A stretch of 64,000 nt of DNA from Pseudomonadota bacterium (GCA_016125375.1 WGLU01000001.1:372001-436000); one strand, 5' to 3'. Counted from the stretch's first letter, positions 17,057 to 25,910 are shown. The notes: generated by a model from the letters alone, not told the origin. A program made the numbers and translations.

Positions 17057-17795
17057 GAACTTCCACCTTCTCGTCCGGCGTTAAATCGCCGGGTCGGGTG
17101 TTTTCGTAGGTCTTCTGCACATCTGTAGGCAGCCGGCTTTTCAGGAATAAAGCCCGTACGTCGTCCCCCAGTGCGCGCTGGAGATTCTTAGGCGGCATAT
17201 CGTAAATGACCTTGTCACCGTTACGGATAGCCAGCACCTTGGTTGTGCCATCCACCCCTTCATAAGCCAGCGGAAAGCCCAGCATGTTACCCAGTGCGCG
17301 CGGCACGTCGTAATAGGTACAGGGCTGGGTGCTGATGTCCGATGTCGCCAGCAGGCCGGTCGCCAGATTCAATCGGCTGATGTCCGTCATGTTAAAGTTC
17401 AATGCCTTGGCCAATTCGGCGCTGGTAAACAGCTGGCCACAGGGTTTGCGGTTGACCAGCAGACGCCAGTTGACCGTTTTGTAGCCGTTCAGAATGGGGC
17501 CCTCGCCTATTTTCTCCACCCGAACTTCCGGCGCATGGGCATCCAGCAATGGCGATACACGGACAAATCCTGTCACATCCGGTATGGCCGCAAACAGGAC
17601 ACCTTTTTTGCTATAGGTCAGTTCAGCCCCCGTGGGCGCATCGATGGTGCGGGCATTGCCATAGATATCCAGCGCCAACGTCATCGACGCGTCATTTTGG
17701 GCAAAATCGACCATCACCTGTGCGTGAGCGGGCAGCGAGAAGGCTAAAAAACAGGCGCCTAAACGGCATATGGTAAAAAAAGACTGCATACGCAC
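17025..17795 (-). CDS. Secreted hypothetical protein, 256 aa
   Basis: I do not recognise the family. A Sec signal peptide is clear (MRMQSFFTICRLGACFLAFSL, ending PAHA near residue 25), so the mature protein is periplasmic or exported. The mature part has beta-rich segments and two cysteines (RKPCGQL and TQPCTYY) that could form a disulfide. Near the C-terminus PGDLTPDEKVEVLKHLQEVP looks helical. It converges on the RuBisCO small-subunit homologue with a 32-bp overlap of the 3' ends, and it is divergent from efp. ATG 17789 is an equally possible start. Confidence 0.75.
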   Translation of the reverse strand: MRMQSFFTICRLGACFLAFSLPAHAQVMVDFAQNDASMTLALDIYGNARTIDAPTGAELTYSKKGVLFAAIPDVTGFVRVSPLLDAHAPEVRVEKIGEGPILNGYKTVNWRLLVNRKPCGQLFTSAELAKALNFNMTDISRLNLATGLLATSDISTQPCTYYDVPRALGNMLGFPLAYEGVDGTTKVLAIRNGDKVIYDMPPKNLQRALGDDVRALFLKSRLPTDVQKTYENTRPGDLTPDEKVEVLKHLQEVPQR

Positions 17796-17806
17796 ATGGT
17801 AACGGA

Positions 17807-17835
17807 TTGAAATTTTTGTGTCGAGTTGCTACTTT
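17807..17835 (+). promoter_or_regulatory. Putative promoter of efp-suhB
   Basis: TTGAAA at 17807-17812 and TACTTT at 17830-17835 are 17 bp apart, giving a leader of about 65 nt. The leader contains an imperfect CCCCAATCC / GGGATGGGG hairpin of unknown relevance. Confidence 0.5.
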
Positions 17836-17906
17836 CACCCCAATCCGGTTTCCAAAGGGATGGGGACCGTAGTTCAAGAGTGGCATTTTATTGAAAGTCG
17901 CAACCT

Positions 17907-18470
17907 ATGAAAATGAACGTCAACGACATTCGTGTCGGTAACGTGCTGGAGCACGAAGGCCGCCTTTGGCGTGTGGCCAAAACCATGCATACGCAGCCCG
18001 GTAAGGGCGGCGCCTTTATGCAGGTAGAGATGAAAGACATTGTCAGCGGGACCAAAACAAACATCCGATACCGCACCGCCGAGACTGTCGAACGCGCAAT
18101 TCTGGAGCCCAAGAACATGCAGTTCCTGTACGCGGATGGCGAACAGCTGAACTTTATGGATATGGACAGCTACGAACAGGTGACGATTGGTGCCGACGTT
18201 GTGGGCGAACAGCACGTCTGGCTGACCGAGAACATGGACGTTGTTATCGAGTTCTACGATGGCAAGCCGCTGGGCGTTGCCCTGCCTGAAACCGTGATTA
18301 TGGAAGTTGTGGAAGCTGACGCCGTTGTTAAAGGCCAGACCCAGTCCTCTTCTTTCAAGCCGAGTAAAGTAAGCAACGGCGAGACCGTACTGGTACCGCA
18401 ATTTGTTTCCGCCGGCGAGTCCATCGTCATCAATACATATGACGGCACCTATGTAGAAAGGGCCAAGTAG
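17907..18470 (+). CDS. efp: Translation elongation factor P
   Basis: Ribosome-binding factor that rescues stalling at polyproline stretches. The 187-residue length and the three-domain layout (KOW-like domain I, then two OB domains) are standard. The tip loop of domain I reads HTQPGKGGAF with Lys33 at the position that is modified (lysylated in the EpmA-type pathway). The C-terminal signature region GETVLVPQFVSAGESIVINT is intact. It is notable that this genome encodes strongly proline-rich proteins such as the secretin tail nearby. It is followed by the suhB-like gene after 4 bp, the usual alphaproteobacterial pair. Confidence 0.96.
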   Translation: MKMNVNDIRVGNVLEHEGRLWRVAKTMHTQPGKGGAFMQVEMKDIVSGTKTNIRYRTAETVERAILEPKNMQFLYADGEQLNFMDMDSYEQVTIGADVVGEQHVWLTENMDVVIEFYDGKPLGVALPETVIMEVVEADAVVKGQTQSSSFKPSKVSNGETVLVPQFVSAGESIVINTYDGTYVERAK

Positions 18471-18474
18471 TCTG

Positions 18475-19278
18475 ATGTCCCGCAATATCAGCCCGCGTAT
18501 GAACAAGGTGGATGCCGTGTGCCGTAAAATGGCCGCGGCCATCCGCCGTGAGTTCGGCGAGATTGAACGCCAGCAGGTAAAACCTGAAAAGTTTACCGCC
18601 GTCGTTGAAAAGACCGCCCTGAAAACAGCCCAGATGATTCTGGACGAGTTGAACACCGCCTATCCCGAGGACACCATCAGTATTGACGGCCTGCCCGAGG
18701 TTAAAGGAAATGGCGCCGGTTACAGCTGGGTCATCCAGCCGCTGGGCGCACGCGGTAACTTCAGCCACGGGCTGGGGGACATTTACAGTATTTTTGTGTG
18801 CCAGAAGGACGGCGAGACACAGGAAGCCGCCCTCTATCACCCGCTGACGGACGAGCTGGTTATCGCCCAGCGCGGCGGCGGTGCATACAGCAGCGCCATC
18901 CGCCTGCGCGTTACCGGGCGTATTGACCTGCCGACATCACTCCTGTGCATGGCACCGGATGTTGGCGCCGAGGAAACCCAGAAGATTCTGGCCCCGACGG
19001 TCGCCGAAGCGCTGGAAAGCGGCATCAACTGCCGTATCTCCAACGCCCCGGCGCTGGACCTGATTCACGTTGCTGCCGGCCGTTGTGACGGTTTTGGCGG
19101 TACCGGAATGCATGCCGCCGAAGTGTTGTTCGGTGACCTCCTCATCCGCGAAGCGGGTGGCGTGGCAACCGACCTCAAAGGCCGCGAACTGAACGCCGCA
19201 TCAACCACCCTCGCCGCTGCAAACAGCAAGCTGCACGGCCAGATGTTGAAGATGATGGCAAAGGCACGCCACAAATGA
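18475..19278 (+). CDS. suhB: SuhB/inositol monophosphatase-family protein, catalytically degenerate
   Basis: 267 residues with the IMPase fold: WVIQPLGARGNFSHG aligns with motif A (normally WxIDPLDGTTNF), then YHPLTDELVIAQRGGGAY, APALDLIHVAAGRCDGF, and DLLIREAGG at motif B. The metal ligands are lost: the DPLD aspartates are Q88 and G91, the WD aspartate is E216, and the EE motif is absent (SIDGLPE). Phosphatase activity is therefore unlikely. E. coli SuhB also acts in the Nus-factor rRNA antitermination complex without needing catalysis, so a retained non-enzymatic role is plausible (inference). It lies 4 bp after efp. Gene symbol by family and position only. Confidence 0.85.
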   Translation: MSRNISPRMNKVDAVCRKMAAAIRREFGEIERQQVKPEKFTAVVEKTALKTAQMILDELNTAYPEDTISIDGLPEVKGNGAGYSWVIQPLGARGNFSHGLGDIYSIFVCQKDGETQEAALYHPLTDELVIAQRGGGAYSSAIRLRVTGRIDLPTSLLCMAPDVGAEETQKILAPTVAEALESGINCRISNAPALDLIHVAAGRCDGFGGTGMHAAEVLFGDLLIREAGGVATDLKGRELNAASTTLAAANSKLHGQMLKMMAKARHK

Positions 19279-19350
19279 TTTGCCAGCGCAATTGAGTTTG
19301 CGTAAGGTGTTGTGGTTTCTAACAGACGATGGCAATTAAAGGGGACTCTG

Positions 19351-19524
19351 ATGAGCGAAATTATCCGCGCATCCCGTCACGTAGCCGTGCAAACATGGCT
19401 GGTGCGTTCCGCACTGATGGTACTGGCTGTGGCCGCCGCAACCATGATGGCGCCTGCAATCCAATCCTTTGCCGGTGTGGCCGATAGTTCGGTCCCTGTT
19501 CTGACGTTGAGCTCCCTCAAGTAA
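19351..19524 (+). CDS. Small single-pass membrane peptide, 57 aa, in the gspC position
   Basis: A strong AAAGGGGA site precedes ATG 19351. The product has a short basic N-terminus (MSEIIRASRHVAVQTWLVR), one hydrophobic helix of about 22 residues (SALMVLAVAAATMMAPAIQSF), and a short polar tail. It could be an uncleaved membrane anchor or an exported signal-like peptide. It lies 34 bp before gspD on the same strand, where gspC normally stands in type II secretion operons. It could be a minimal GspC-like anchor or an unrelated leader peptide; sequence similarity to GspC cannot be judged at this length. Confidence 0.6.
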   Translation: MSEIIRASRHVAVQTWLVRSALMVLAVAAATMMAPAIQSFAGVADSSVPVLTLSSLK

Positions 19525-19558
19525 GCGTTTCAAGCGCCATACTTAAGTCTTTACGTCT

Positions 19559-22500
19559 ATGCAGCAGGGCCAACAAGAACCGCTAAAGCGGCACACAATC
19601 CTCCGGGGCTTTATAAGCGCCGCGCTTTTTTGTGTGGTCATGCTGTGCGCAGCCCTGTTTCCTGTTACTGATGCCCCTGCCCAGGACGGTCCCTCCGACT
19701 CTATTACACTGGACTTTGAGGATGTGGATATCCGCAGCCTCATTCGCTACATGGCCGAGGCAACGGGTCGTAATTTCATTGTCGACAATCAACTGAGCGG
19801 CAAGGTGACCATCGTCAACCCGACGCCCCTTTCCACCGCTGAAGCCTTTGAGATTTTCGAGAGCCTGCTGAACGGTGCCGGGTACGCAATTGTCCCCTCC
19901 GGCAGCGTTGACCGGATTGTGCCTCTGTCCGAGGTCTCTAAGGAGCCGGTAGAGGTACTTTCTTCCGGCGAGCGGACAAACCGCCCCGCCGCCTTTGTTA
20001 CTAAAAACATCAAGCTGAAATTCGTACACGTAAACTCCGTCGTGCCGATTATCCGCCCGCTGCTTTCCAAAACAGCAACACTGGGCGCGTTTGTACCGGG
20101 CAACATGCTGATTGTGACCGAAACATTCGGTAATATTGAGCGGATAGAAAATGTACTCCGTCAGCTGGATACCGCCAGCGGTGCAGGCGCCATCAAGCTG
20201 ATTCCGCTCCAGTATGCAGATGCCACGCAGGTTGCAGCCATCCTTGAGCGTATTTACGACGAAGAAGCACGCACAAATACGACCGACAGTAACAGCGCCG
20301 CCTCGCGCAAGGTACAAATCATCCCCGAAGCCGCTACAAACACCCTGATTGTGGTCGCTGATGCAGCTGAAATGCGCCAGATTGAAAAGCTGGTCGATAA
20401 TCTGGATGTGGACGGCAATGACAAGGTCAAATCCCTCGAAATCGTCTATCTGAAAAATGCGGACGCCCCTGATTTGGCCGACGTTATTAACAAGATGCTC
20501 GAGAAGACCGAAGACGAGAAAGACAAAACCAATACAGATGCCAACGGCGAGAGCAAAACACAGACCGCTCTTAAAATCCTGAGCACCTTCAAGGGCCCTG
20601 TATCCGTTGTCGCGGACAAGAGCACCAACGCACTGCTGTTGTCGGCCGAGCCAGAAGACATGATTGTGCTGAAAGATGTGATCAACAAGCTGGATATCCG
20701 CCGTCTGCAGGTTTATGTGGAAGCGCTGGTGATGGAGGTTTCCTCCCAGATTGCCGACCAGTTCGGGGTTGAATGGCGTACCGCTTCCAACTTTGGCAGC
20801 AACTCCGGCATCGTGCCGTTTGGCGGTTCGACCTTTGGTAACGGCATTAACGCCTTGTCCACCAACCCGCTTAACCTGCCGACAGGTTTTTCGTTCGGTC
20901 TGGCAGGCTCCAACATTACCTTCCGCGGTCAGGAATTCGCCAACATCGGTATGCTGGTCCGTGCGCTTAAATCCGACACCAACATCAACATCCTGTCCAC
21001 ACCGCAACTGCTGACGCTGGATAATCAGGAAGCTGAAATCATCGTTGGTGACAACGTACCATTTGTAACAGGCACCTTCTCCAACGATGCCGGTGGTGAG
21101 AACCCATTCCAGACCATCGAACGTAAAGACATTGGTCTGACTCTGCGGATGACGCCGCAGATTTCCGAAAACGGTTTCATCCGTATGGATATTTATCAGG
21201 AATTCTCGTCCGTGGCGGAAAACCGCGGCGAAGCTGCCGACCTTGTCACCCGTAAGCGTTCCATCAAAACCGCTGTGGTTGTGCCCGACCAGCAGATGAT
21301 TGTTCTGGGCGGCCTTATCCGTGACGATGTGAACGAAACCAACCAGCAGATCCCCTGTCTGGCGGGTATCTTTGGTGCCGGCGAGCTGTTCAAAAACACC
21401 AGTGTCACCAATCAGAAGACCAACCTGATGGTGTTCATCAAACCCCATATCATCAACACTTATGGGGATATCGAAGCGATTACGCACAGCAAGTACACCC
21501 AGATCCGCGAATACCAGAAAGCCAAACGCCGCCCCGGCAGCGTGATGGTGGAGCGCATTACGCCCCAAGAGGCCGAAATCGTGCCCGACTATCTGCGCGA
21601 CGGCAAGCGCGACTCCTACGTCAGCGGCCGTGCCCGCAACGGTATTGCGCCTGTGCAAACGACAATCCAGCAGCCGGAAGCGACTCCGGTACAAACCGCG
21701 CCGACAGCTGATCCTATCGAGCTGAAAAAGCCAGCGGCTATTGCCACACCGGAAGAGGAGGAAGCACCGCGCGCTGCCCCTTTAGCCGTTCCACAACCGG
21801 GCCAGAAGGCCTCGGTGACGCCCTCTGAGCCGATAGCTCTCAAACGCCCGGCGGCTACTGTTCGTCAGCCTGCTGTTGACATTGAGCCGGAAGAAGAACC
21901 CGTTGCCCCTGCTCCGGCACCGCAGACAGAACTGACACCGGTTACCGACAGCCCGATGGCGCTTGCACGCCCTGCCGCCAAGCCAGCACCTGTAGAAGAA
22001 AAAGAGCCTGTCGCTCCGGTTCCAACACCGCAACCTGTTGAAGAACCTGCAAGCCCGCTTACTCTGACGCGCCCTGCGGCTAAACTGGAGCCTGTTGCGC
22101 CCGTACCGCAGCCCAAGGCACCGTCGGACCCGATTGCGCTCAAACCTGTAGCTGCACCCAAACCCGCGCCCGTTGTCGTGCCGGAAGTTGTGGAAGATGT
22201 GCCCGCACCTGTTGTAGCAGCATCTCAAGACACCTCGCCAGCGCCGAGCAATCCGCTTGATTCGGTTGCGCTCAAGCGCCCGCCAGAGGATACCTCGATT
22301 CACCTGCAGGACCCGTCTGCCCCGACGGAGCCCCTGCCTGCGCTTGACCTGGAAAAACCGGCCAAGCCTATGCCGAACAGCCTGAAAGAACCCATCGTCC
22401 CCATGACGCTGGCACCTAAGACAGCTGAAACGGCTCCCCCTGCCAAACCATTGAGCCTGTCCAAACCGGTTGCGCCAAAACCGCTGGCATTGAAATCGCC

Positions 22501-22966
22501 TAAAAAGCCTGAGCCGGTGATTACGGAAGAAGCCAATGAAGAGGCCCCGACCCGTCTGGCTGCTGTTGCAACCCCCGATACCCATACGGATGAGGGTGAA
22601 CTGGCGCCAACAGGTACCCTGCCCCAGCCCGAATGGTCACCGGATGACCTGAGCTTCCCGCTGCCTGTCGCCTATGTTGGCTTTGACGGGGACAGCATCC
22701 TGATGAACAGCTACTACCGCGGTACGCTGGACAGCGTTGCCAGCCAGTTGCAAGGTAAACCGCGCCTGATGCTGGAAGTACGCGGCTACGCCCCCTACGA
22801 TAAAGGTGCCGAAGGCCGCAAGCGCGCCCTCGCCCGTGCAGTTGCTGTGCGTAACTACCTGATTGCCGCAGGCCTGCCCGGCGGCCAGATCGAAACCTAT
22901 GCCTCGCTCAGTGACGATGCCGATATGCTGAAGGCTAACCGGGTTGATGTGCTGAGGGCCCGCTGA
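19559..22966 (+). CDS. gspD: Type II secretion secretin GspD with Pro-rich tail and C-terminal OmpA-like domain
   Basis: Outer-membrane channel of the T2SS, 1135 residues against about 650-750 for usual GspD. Signal peptide ends near APAQ (42). N0-N3 domains follow (ITLDFEDVDIRSLIRYMAEA onward), then the secretin core with NILSTPQLLTLDNQEAEI, GDNVPFVTGTF and VVVPDQQMIVLGGLIRDD, ending near residue 670. Residues 690-1010 are Pro/Ala rich with a recurring PIALKRPAA-like motif. From about residue 1030 the sequence LMLEVRGYAPYDKG, RALARAVAVRNYL and KANRVDVL resembles OmpA/MotB domains. A secretin tethered to peptidoglycan by its own tail is inferred. No clear Shine-Dalgarno sequence is seen. gspE follows with a 1-bp overlap. 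Confidence 0.92.
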   Translation: MQQGQQEPLKRHTILRGFISAALFCVVMLCAALFPVTDAPAQDGPSDSITLDFEDVDIRSLIRYMAEATGRNFIVDNQLSGKVTIVNPTPLSTAEAFEIFESLLNGAGYAIVPSGSVDRIVPLSEVSKEPVEVLSSGERTNRPAAFVTKNIKLKFVHVNSVVPIIRPLLSKTATLGAFVPGNMLIVTETFGNIERIENVLRQLDTASGAGAIKLIPLQYADATQVAAILERIYDEEARTNTTDSNSAASRKVQIIPEAATNTLIVVADAAEMRQIEKLVDNLDVDGNDKVKSLEIVYLKNADAPDLADVINKMLEKTEDEKDKTNTDANGESKTQTALKILSTFKGPVSVVADKSTNALLLSAEPEDMIVLKDVINKLDIRRLQVYVEALVMEVSSQIADQFGVEWRTASNFGSNSGIVPFGGSTFGNGINALSTNPLNLPTGFSFGLAGSNITFRGQEFANIGMLVRALKSDTNINILSTPQLLTLDNQEAEIIVGDNVPFVTGTFSNDAGGENPFQTIERKDIGLTLRMTPQISENGFIRMDIYQEFSSVAENRGEAADLVTRKRSIKTAVVVPDQQMIVLGGLIRDDVNETNQQIPCLAGIFGAGELFKNTSVTNQKTNLMVFIKPHIINTYGDIEAITHSKYTQIREYQKAKRRPGSVMVERITPQEAEIVPDYLRDGKRDSYVSGRARNGIAPVQTTIQQPEATPVQTAPTADPIELKKPAAIATPEEEEAPRAAPLAVPQPGQKASVTPSEPIALKRPAATVRQPAVDIEPEEEPVAPAPAPQTELTPVTDSPMALARPAAKPAPVEEKEPVAPVPTPQPVEEPASPLTLTRPAAKLEPVAPVPQPKAPSDPIALKPVAAPKPAPVVVPEVVEDVPAPVVAASQDTSPAPSNPLDSVALKRPPEDTSIHLQDPSAPTEPLPALDLEKPAKPMPNSLKEPIVPMTLAPKTAETAPPAKPLSLSKPVAPKPLALKSPKKPEPVITEEANEEAPTRLAAVATPDTHTDEGELAPTGTLPQPEWSPDDLSFPLPVAYVGFDGDSILMNSYYRGTLDSVASQLQGKPRLMLEVRGYAPYDKGAEGRKRALARAVAVRNYLIAAGLPGGQIETYASLSDDADMLKANRVDVLRAR
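21710..22288 (+). repeat. Repeated P-x-x-L-x-(K/R)-P-A-A motif inside gspD
   Basis: Six degenerate copies of a ten-residue motif: DPIELKKPAA (residue 718), EPIALKRPAA (757), SPMALARPAA (798), SPLTLTRPAA (832), DPIALKPVAA (857), DSVALKRPPE (901). Spacing is 25-44 residues, filled with Pro/Glu/Ala-rich linker. Further shorter echoes follow to about residue 990. Confidence 0.8.
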
Positions 22967-24663
22967 TGGCTGCACATTCCTACGCACATTACCTTTCCAA
23001 AGAGCTTCAAAAGCCCGAAATCGAGCGTTTTGCCGGACTGGACTTTGCCGGCGTCAACCTGCGCCTGCGCGAGCGTAAGATGTTTGATGACAGTGTGCGC
23101 CGTCTTGCAGCCGACTGGCTGGGCCTGCCCCTTGGTAAGGCACCGGATGGTGCCGTGGAAGATGCCCTCATCGAGCCCCTGAATATGGGCCTGGCCAAAA
23201 CAGCACTATTTATGCCCCTGTCCAGCTCCGGCGATGTGATTACGGCGGCGATTGCCTCCCCCGAGCGGGGGCTGCCCGTTGCCGATGACTATGCCCGTAT
23301 GGTTGGTAAACGCCTGCGGTTGGTCTATCTGGATGAGGAGACCCTCATCGGGGTCATCCATAAGACTTGGGAAGCCCGTAACACCCGCGCCGAAGATGTG
23401 GTTGGCGATATGGAAAGTGATGGCGGCGAAGATGCCCTGTCCCGCATGGCAGCAACGGAAGATCTGCTGGATGCCAACGACGACGCGCCCATCATCCGCC
23501 TGATTAACTCCATCATGGCGCAGGCTGTGAAGGAACGCGCGTCCGATATTCACATCGAACCGTTCGAGAAGCAGCTCAACGTCCGTTTTCGCGTGGATGG
23601 TGTCATGCACACCGTCATTACTCCCAGTATGAAGCTGCACCCGGCTGTCACAGCACGCCTGAAGGTCATGGCGGGCATGGATATTGCCGAGAAGCGTATG
23701 CCGCAGGACGGCCGTTTTAAAATACGCATGGGCGGGCATGAAGTAGACGTGCGTGCCAGCGTGTTGCCCACAGCCCATGGCGAGCGCGTGGTGCTACGTT
23801 TGCTCCAGCAGCAAAGCGGTATCCTGACGTTGAATGAAATCGGTATGCGCCCGGAGCAGGTCACCCAGATGAAGAACTGGCTCCAGCACAAGGACGGCAT
23901 TCTGCTGGTCAGCGGCCCAACCGGTGCCGGTAAAACCAGTACGTTGTATGCGGCGATTACAGCCATCAACACCCCGCAAATCAACATCATGACAATTGAA
24001 GACCCGATTGAATATCAGGTCGAGGGCATCAACCAGATGCAGGTGAATGCCAAAATAAACCTCACCTTTGCCGAAGGGCTGCGCAACATCCTGCGCCAAA
24101 ACCCGAACGTGATTATTGTGGGGGAAACACGTGACCTTGAGACGGCGCAGATATCCGTCCAGTCGTCGCTGACAGGCCACCTGGTGCTGAGCACCATCCA
24201 CACCAACGACTCTCCCAGCACGGTCACCCGTCTGGTGGATATGGGCATTGAGCCGTTTCTGGTGGGCTCCACCCTGCGCGGGGTTATTGCCCAGCGCCTG
24301 CTGCGTACCCTGTATGCGCCGAGCAGAAAACCGCGGGAACTGGACGCCGAAACCAAGGCCATGTTCCAGAAACACCTGCCCAAGAAATATCTGCCAAAAG
24401 AAATTACCCTCTTTGATGCAGGCCCTTGTGATGCCTCCCCCACAGGGTATACAGGCCGTAAGGGTATCTACGAAATGCTGTCCGTCACGCCTGCCCTGCG
24501 CCGGCAGATACATGACAAAGCCAACGACAGTGTTCTGCGCGCGACCGCCCAGAAAGACGGCATGCTCACCCTGTTCCAGGAAGGCCTGCTGATGGCGGCC
24601 CGAGGAGAAACCACGCTGGAAGAAGTCTTCCGTGTGACGATGATGGACCAGATTGACGCATGA
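22966..24663 (+). CDS. gspE: Type II secretion ATPase GspE
   Basis: Cytoplasmic hexameric ATPase that powers pseudopilus assembly, 565 residues. The N-terminal domain (about 1-170) is the GspL-binding region; the core starts at ASDIHIEPFEKQLNVRFRVDG. Walker A is GPTGAGKTS with Lys323; the Asp box is IEDPIEYQVEGINQMQVN; Walker B is NVIIVGETRD; the His box is STIHTND. The usual tetracysteine zinc motif of the C-terminal domain is mostly gone: the region reads LYAPSRKPREL, then AGPCDASPTGYTGRKGIYEM, with a single Cys. Its start overlaps the gspD stop by one base. Confidence 0.95.
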   Translation: MAAHSYAHYLSKELQKPEIERFAGLDFAGVNLRLRERKMFDDSVRRLAADWLGLPLGKAPDGAVEDALIEPLNMGLAKTALFMPLSSSGDVITAAIASPERGLPVADDYARMVGKRLRLVYLDEETLIGVIHKTWEARNTRAEDVVGDMESDGGEDALSRMAATEDLLDANDDAPIIRLINSIMAQAVKERASDIHIEPFEKQLNVRFRVDGVMHTVITPSMKLHPAVTARLKVMAGMDIAEKRMPQDGRFKIRMGGHEVDVRASVLPTAHGERVVLRLLQQQSGILTLNEIGMRPEQVTQMKNWLQHKDGILLVSGPTGAGKTSTLYAAITAINTPQINIMTIEDPIEYQVEGINQMQVNAKINLTFAEGLRNILRQNPNVIIVGETRDLETAQISVQSSLTGHLVLSTIHTNDSPSTVTRLVDMGIEPFLVGSTLRGVIAQRLLRTLYAPSRKPRELDAETKAMFQKHLPKKYLPKEITLFDAGPCDASPTGYTGRKGIYEMLSVTPALRRQIHDKANDSVLRATAQKDGMLTLFQEGLLMAARGETTLEEVFRVTMMDQIDA

Positions 24664-25910
24664 GCGTGTTCAGCTATGCAGGCCTGACTGCAGACGGCCA
24701 GAAGACAGCGGGCGAGATTGACGCCGAGAGTTTGCGCTCTGCCAAAAACCAGCTTAAAAACCAAGGCGTCTTCATCACCACCATTCACGCCAAAGGGGTC
24801 GGATTCAACCTTGGAGCCTTGCGTGGCCGCTCCCTGAGCGACCTGATGCAGCTGGAAGTTGGTCCTGCCCGTGTGGCCACCAAGGACCTTGTCAGCTTCA
24901 CCCGCCAGTTTGCAACGCTGATTGTTGCCGGCATCACCGTTGTCAGTGCGCTGGACGCTGTGGCTGAGCAGACTGAAAGCCCTGCCCTCAAGCGCATTCT
25001 GCAAAACATCCGCAAGAGTGTGAACGAAGGCAGCAGCATGGCCGAGGCGCTGAAAAACCATCCCCGCGTTTTCGAACCGCTTTACATCAACATGGTTGTT
25101 GCCGCAGAGGCAACGGGGCGACTGGGCCCTGTCATGTCGGAGCTCGCAGGCCTGCTGGAAGAACGTCAGCGCATGGGGCGCCAGCTGCGTGCATCCATGA
25201 CCTATCCGGTCTTCATGCTGGTGGTTGGTCTTGGGCTGGTGGCTTACCTGCTCCGGTCGGTTGTACCGCAAATCACCGGCCTGTATCTGGACATGGGCCA
25301 AAAACTGCCCCGACCGACCGAAATCCTGCTTATGCTGAGCGATTTCATAAAAGTATACGGGGTCATTGTCCTGCTCCTGCTGGCCGCACTGGTCGTCGGT
25401 CTTAAGGTGCTCATCGAACGTAATAGCCACGCCCGCATGATTAAAGACCGGGTGCTCATGCACCTGCCAGTCATCGGTCTGTTTGTTCGCAAGGCGGCTG
25501 TTGCGCGTTTTGCAGGTACACTTTCCGCTCTCGTCAGTGCGCGTGTACCCATTTTGCAGGCCATCCGCATCAGCCGTGAAGTGGTGGGCCTGATGCCCTA
25601 CCATGAAGCACTGGCTGTTGTGGGGACCGAAGTCGCCGAGGGCCAACCCCTTGGCCCATCCCTCAAAAAGTGTGGCCTGTTCCCGGCGCTGCTGGTCAAC
25701 ATGGTCACCATCGGTGAAAAATCCGGCCATCTGGAAGACATGCTGGCCCGCGTGAGCGAGGCCCTGTCGGACGAGCTCAAGGCTGCGCTCGCAGGCCTGA
25801 GCGGTCTTGTTCAACCCGTACTTTTGTTGTTTATGGGCGGGCTGATTGCCTTTATCATGTTCGCCGTTCTGCTACCCATTTTTGAACTGAATACGTTTGC
25901 CGGAGGTTAA
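24660..25910 (+). CDS. gspF: Type II secretion inner-membrane platform protein GspF
   Basis: 416 residues, polytopic. Two T2SSF domains are visible: the first around residues 70-195 (LVSFTRQFATLIVAGITVVS, then the GRLGPVMSELAGLLEERQRM segment) and the second around 275-400 (VARFAGTLSALVSARVPILQ, EKSGHLEDMLARVSEALSDE). Membrane helices are near 180-200, 225-250 and 380-410. It couples GspE to the pseudopilus. It overlaps gspE by 4 bp (ATGA). Confidence 0.95.
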   Translation: MSVFSYAGLTADGQKTAGEIDAESLRSAKNQLKNQGVFITTIHAKGVGFNLGALRGRSLSDLMQLEVGPARVATKDLVSFTRQFATLIVAGITVVSALDAVAEQTESPALKRILQNIRKSVNEGSSMAEALKNHPRVFEPLYINMVVAAEATGRLGPVMSELAGLLEERQRMGRQLRASMTYPVFMLVVGLGLVAYLLRSVVPQITGLYLDMGQKLPRPTEILLMLSDFIKVYGVIVLLLLAALVVGLKVLIERNSHARMIKDRVLMHLPVIGLFVRKAAVARFAGTLSALVSARVPILQAIRISREVVGLMPYHEALAVVGTEVAEGQPLGPSLKKCGLFPALLVNMVTIGEKSGHLEDMLARVSEALSDELKAALAGLSGLVQPVLLLFMGGLIAFIMFAVLLPIFELNTFAGG

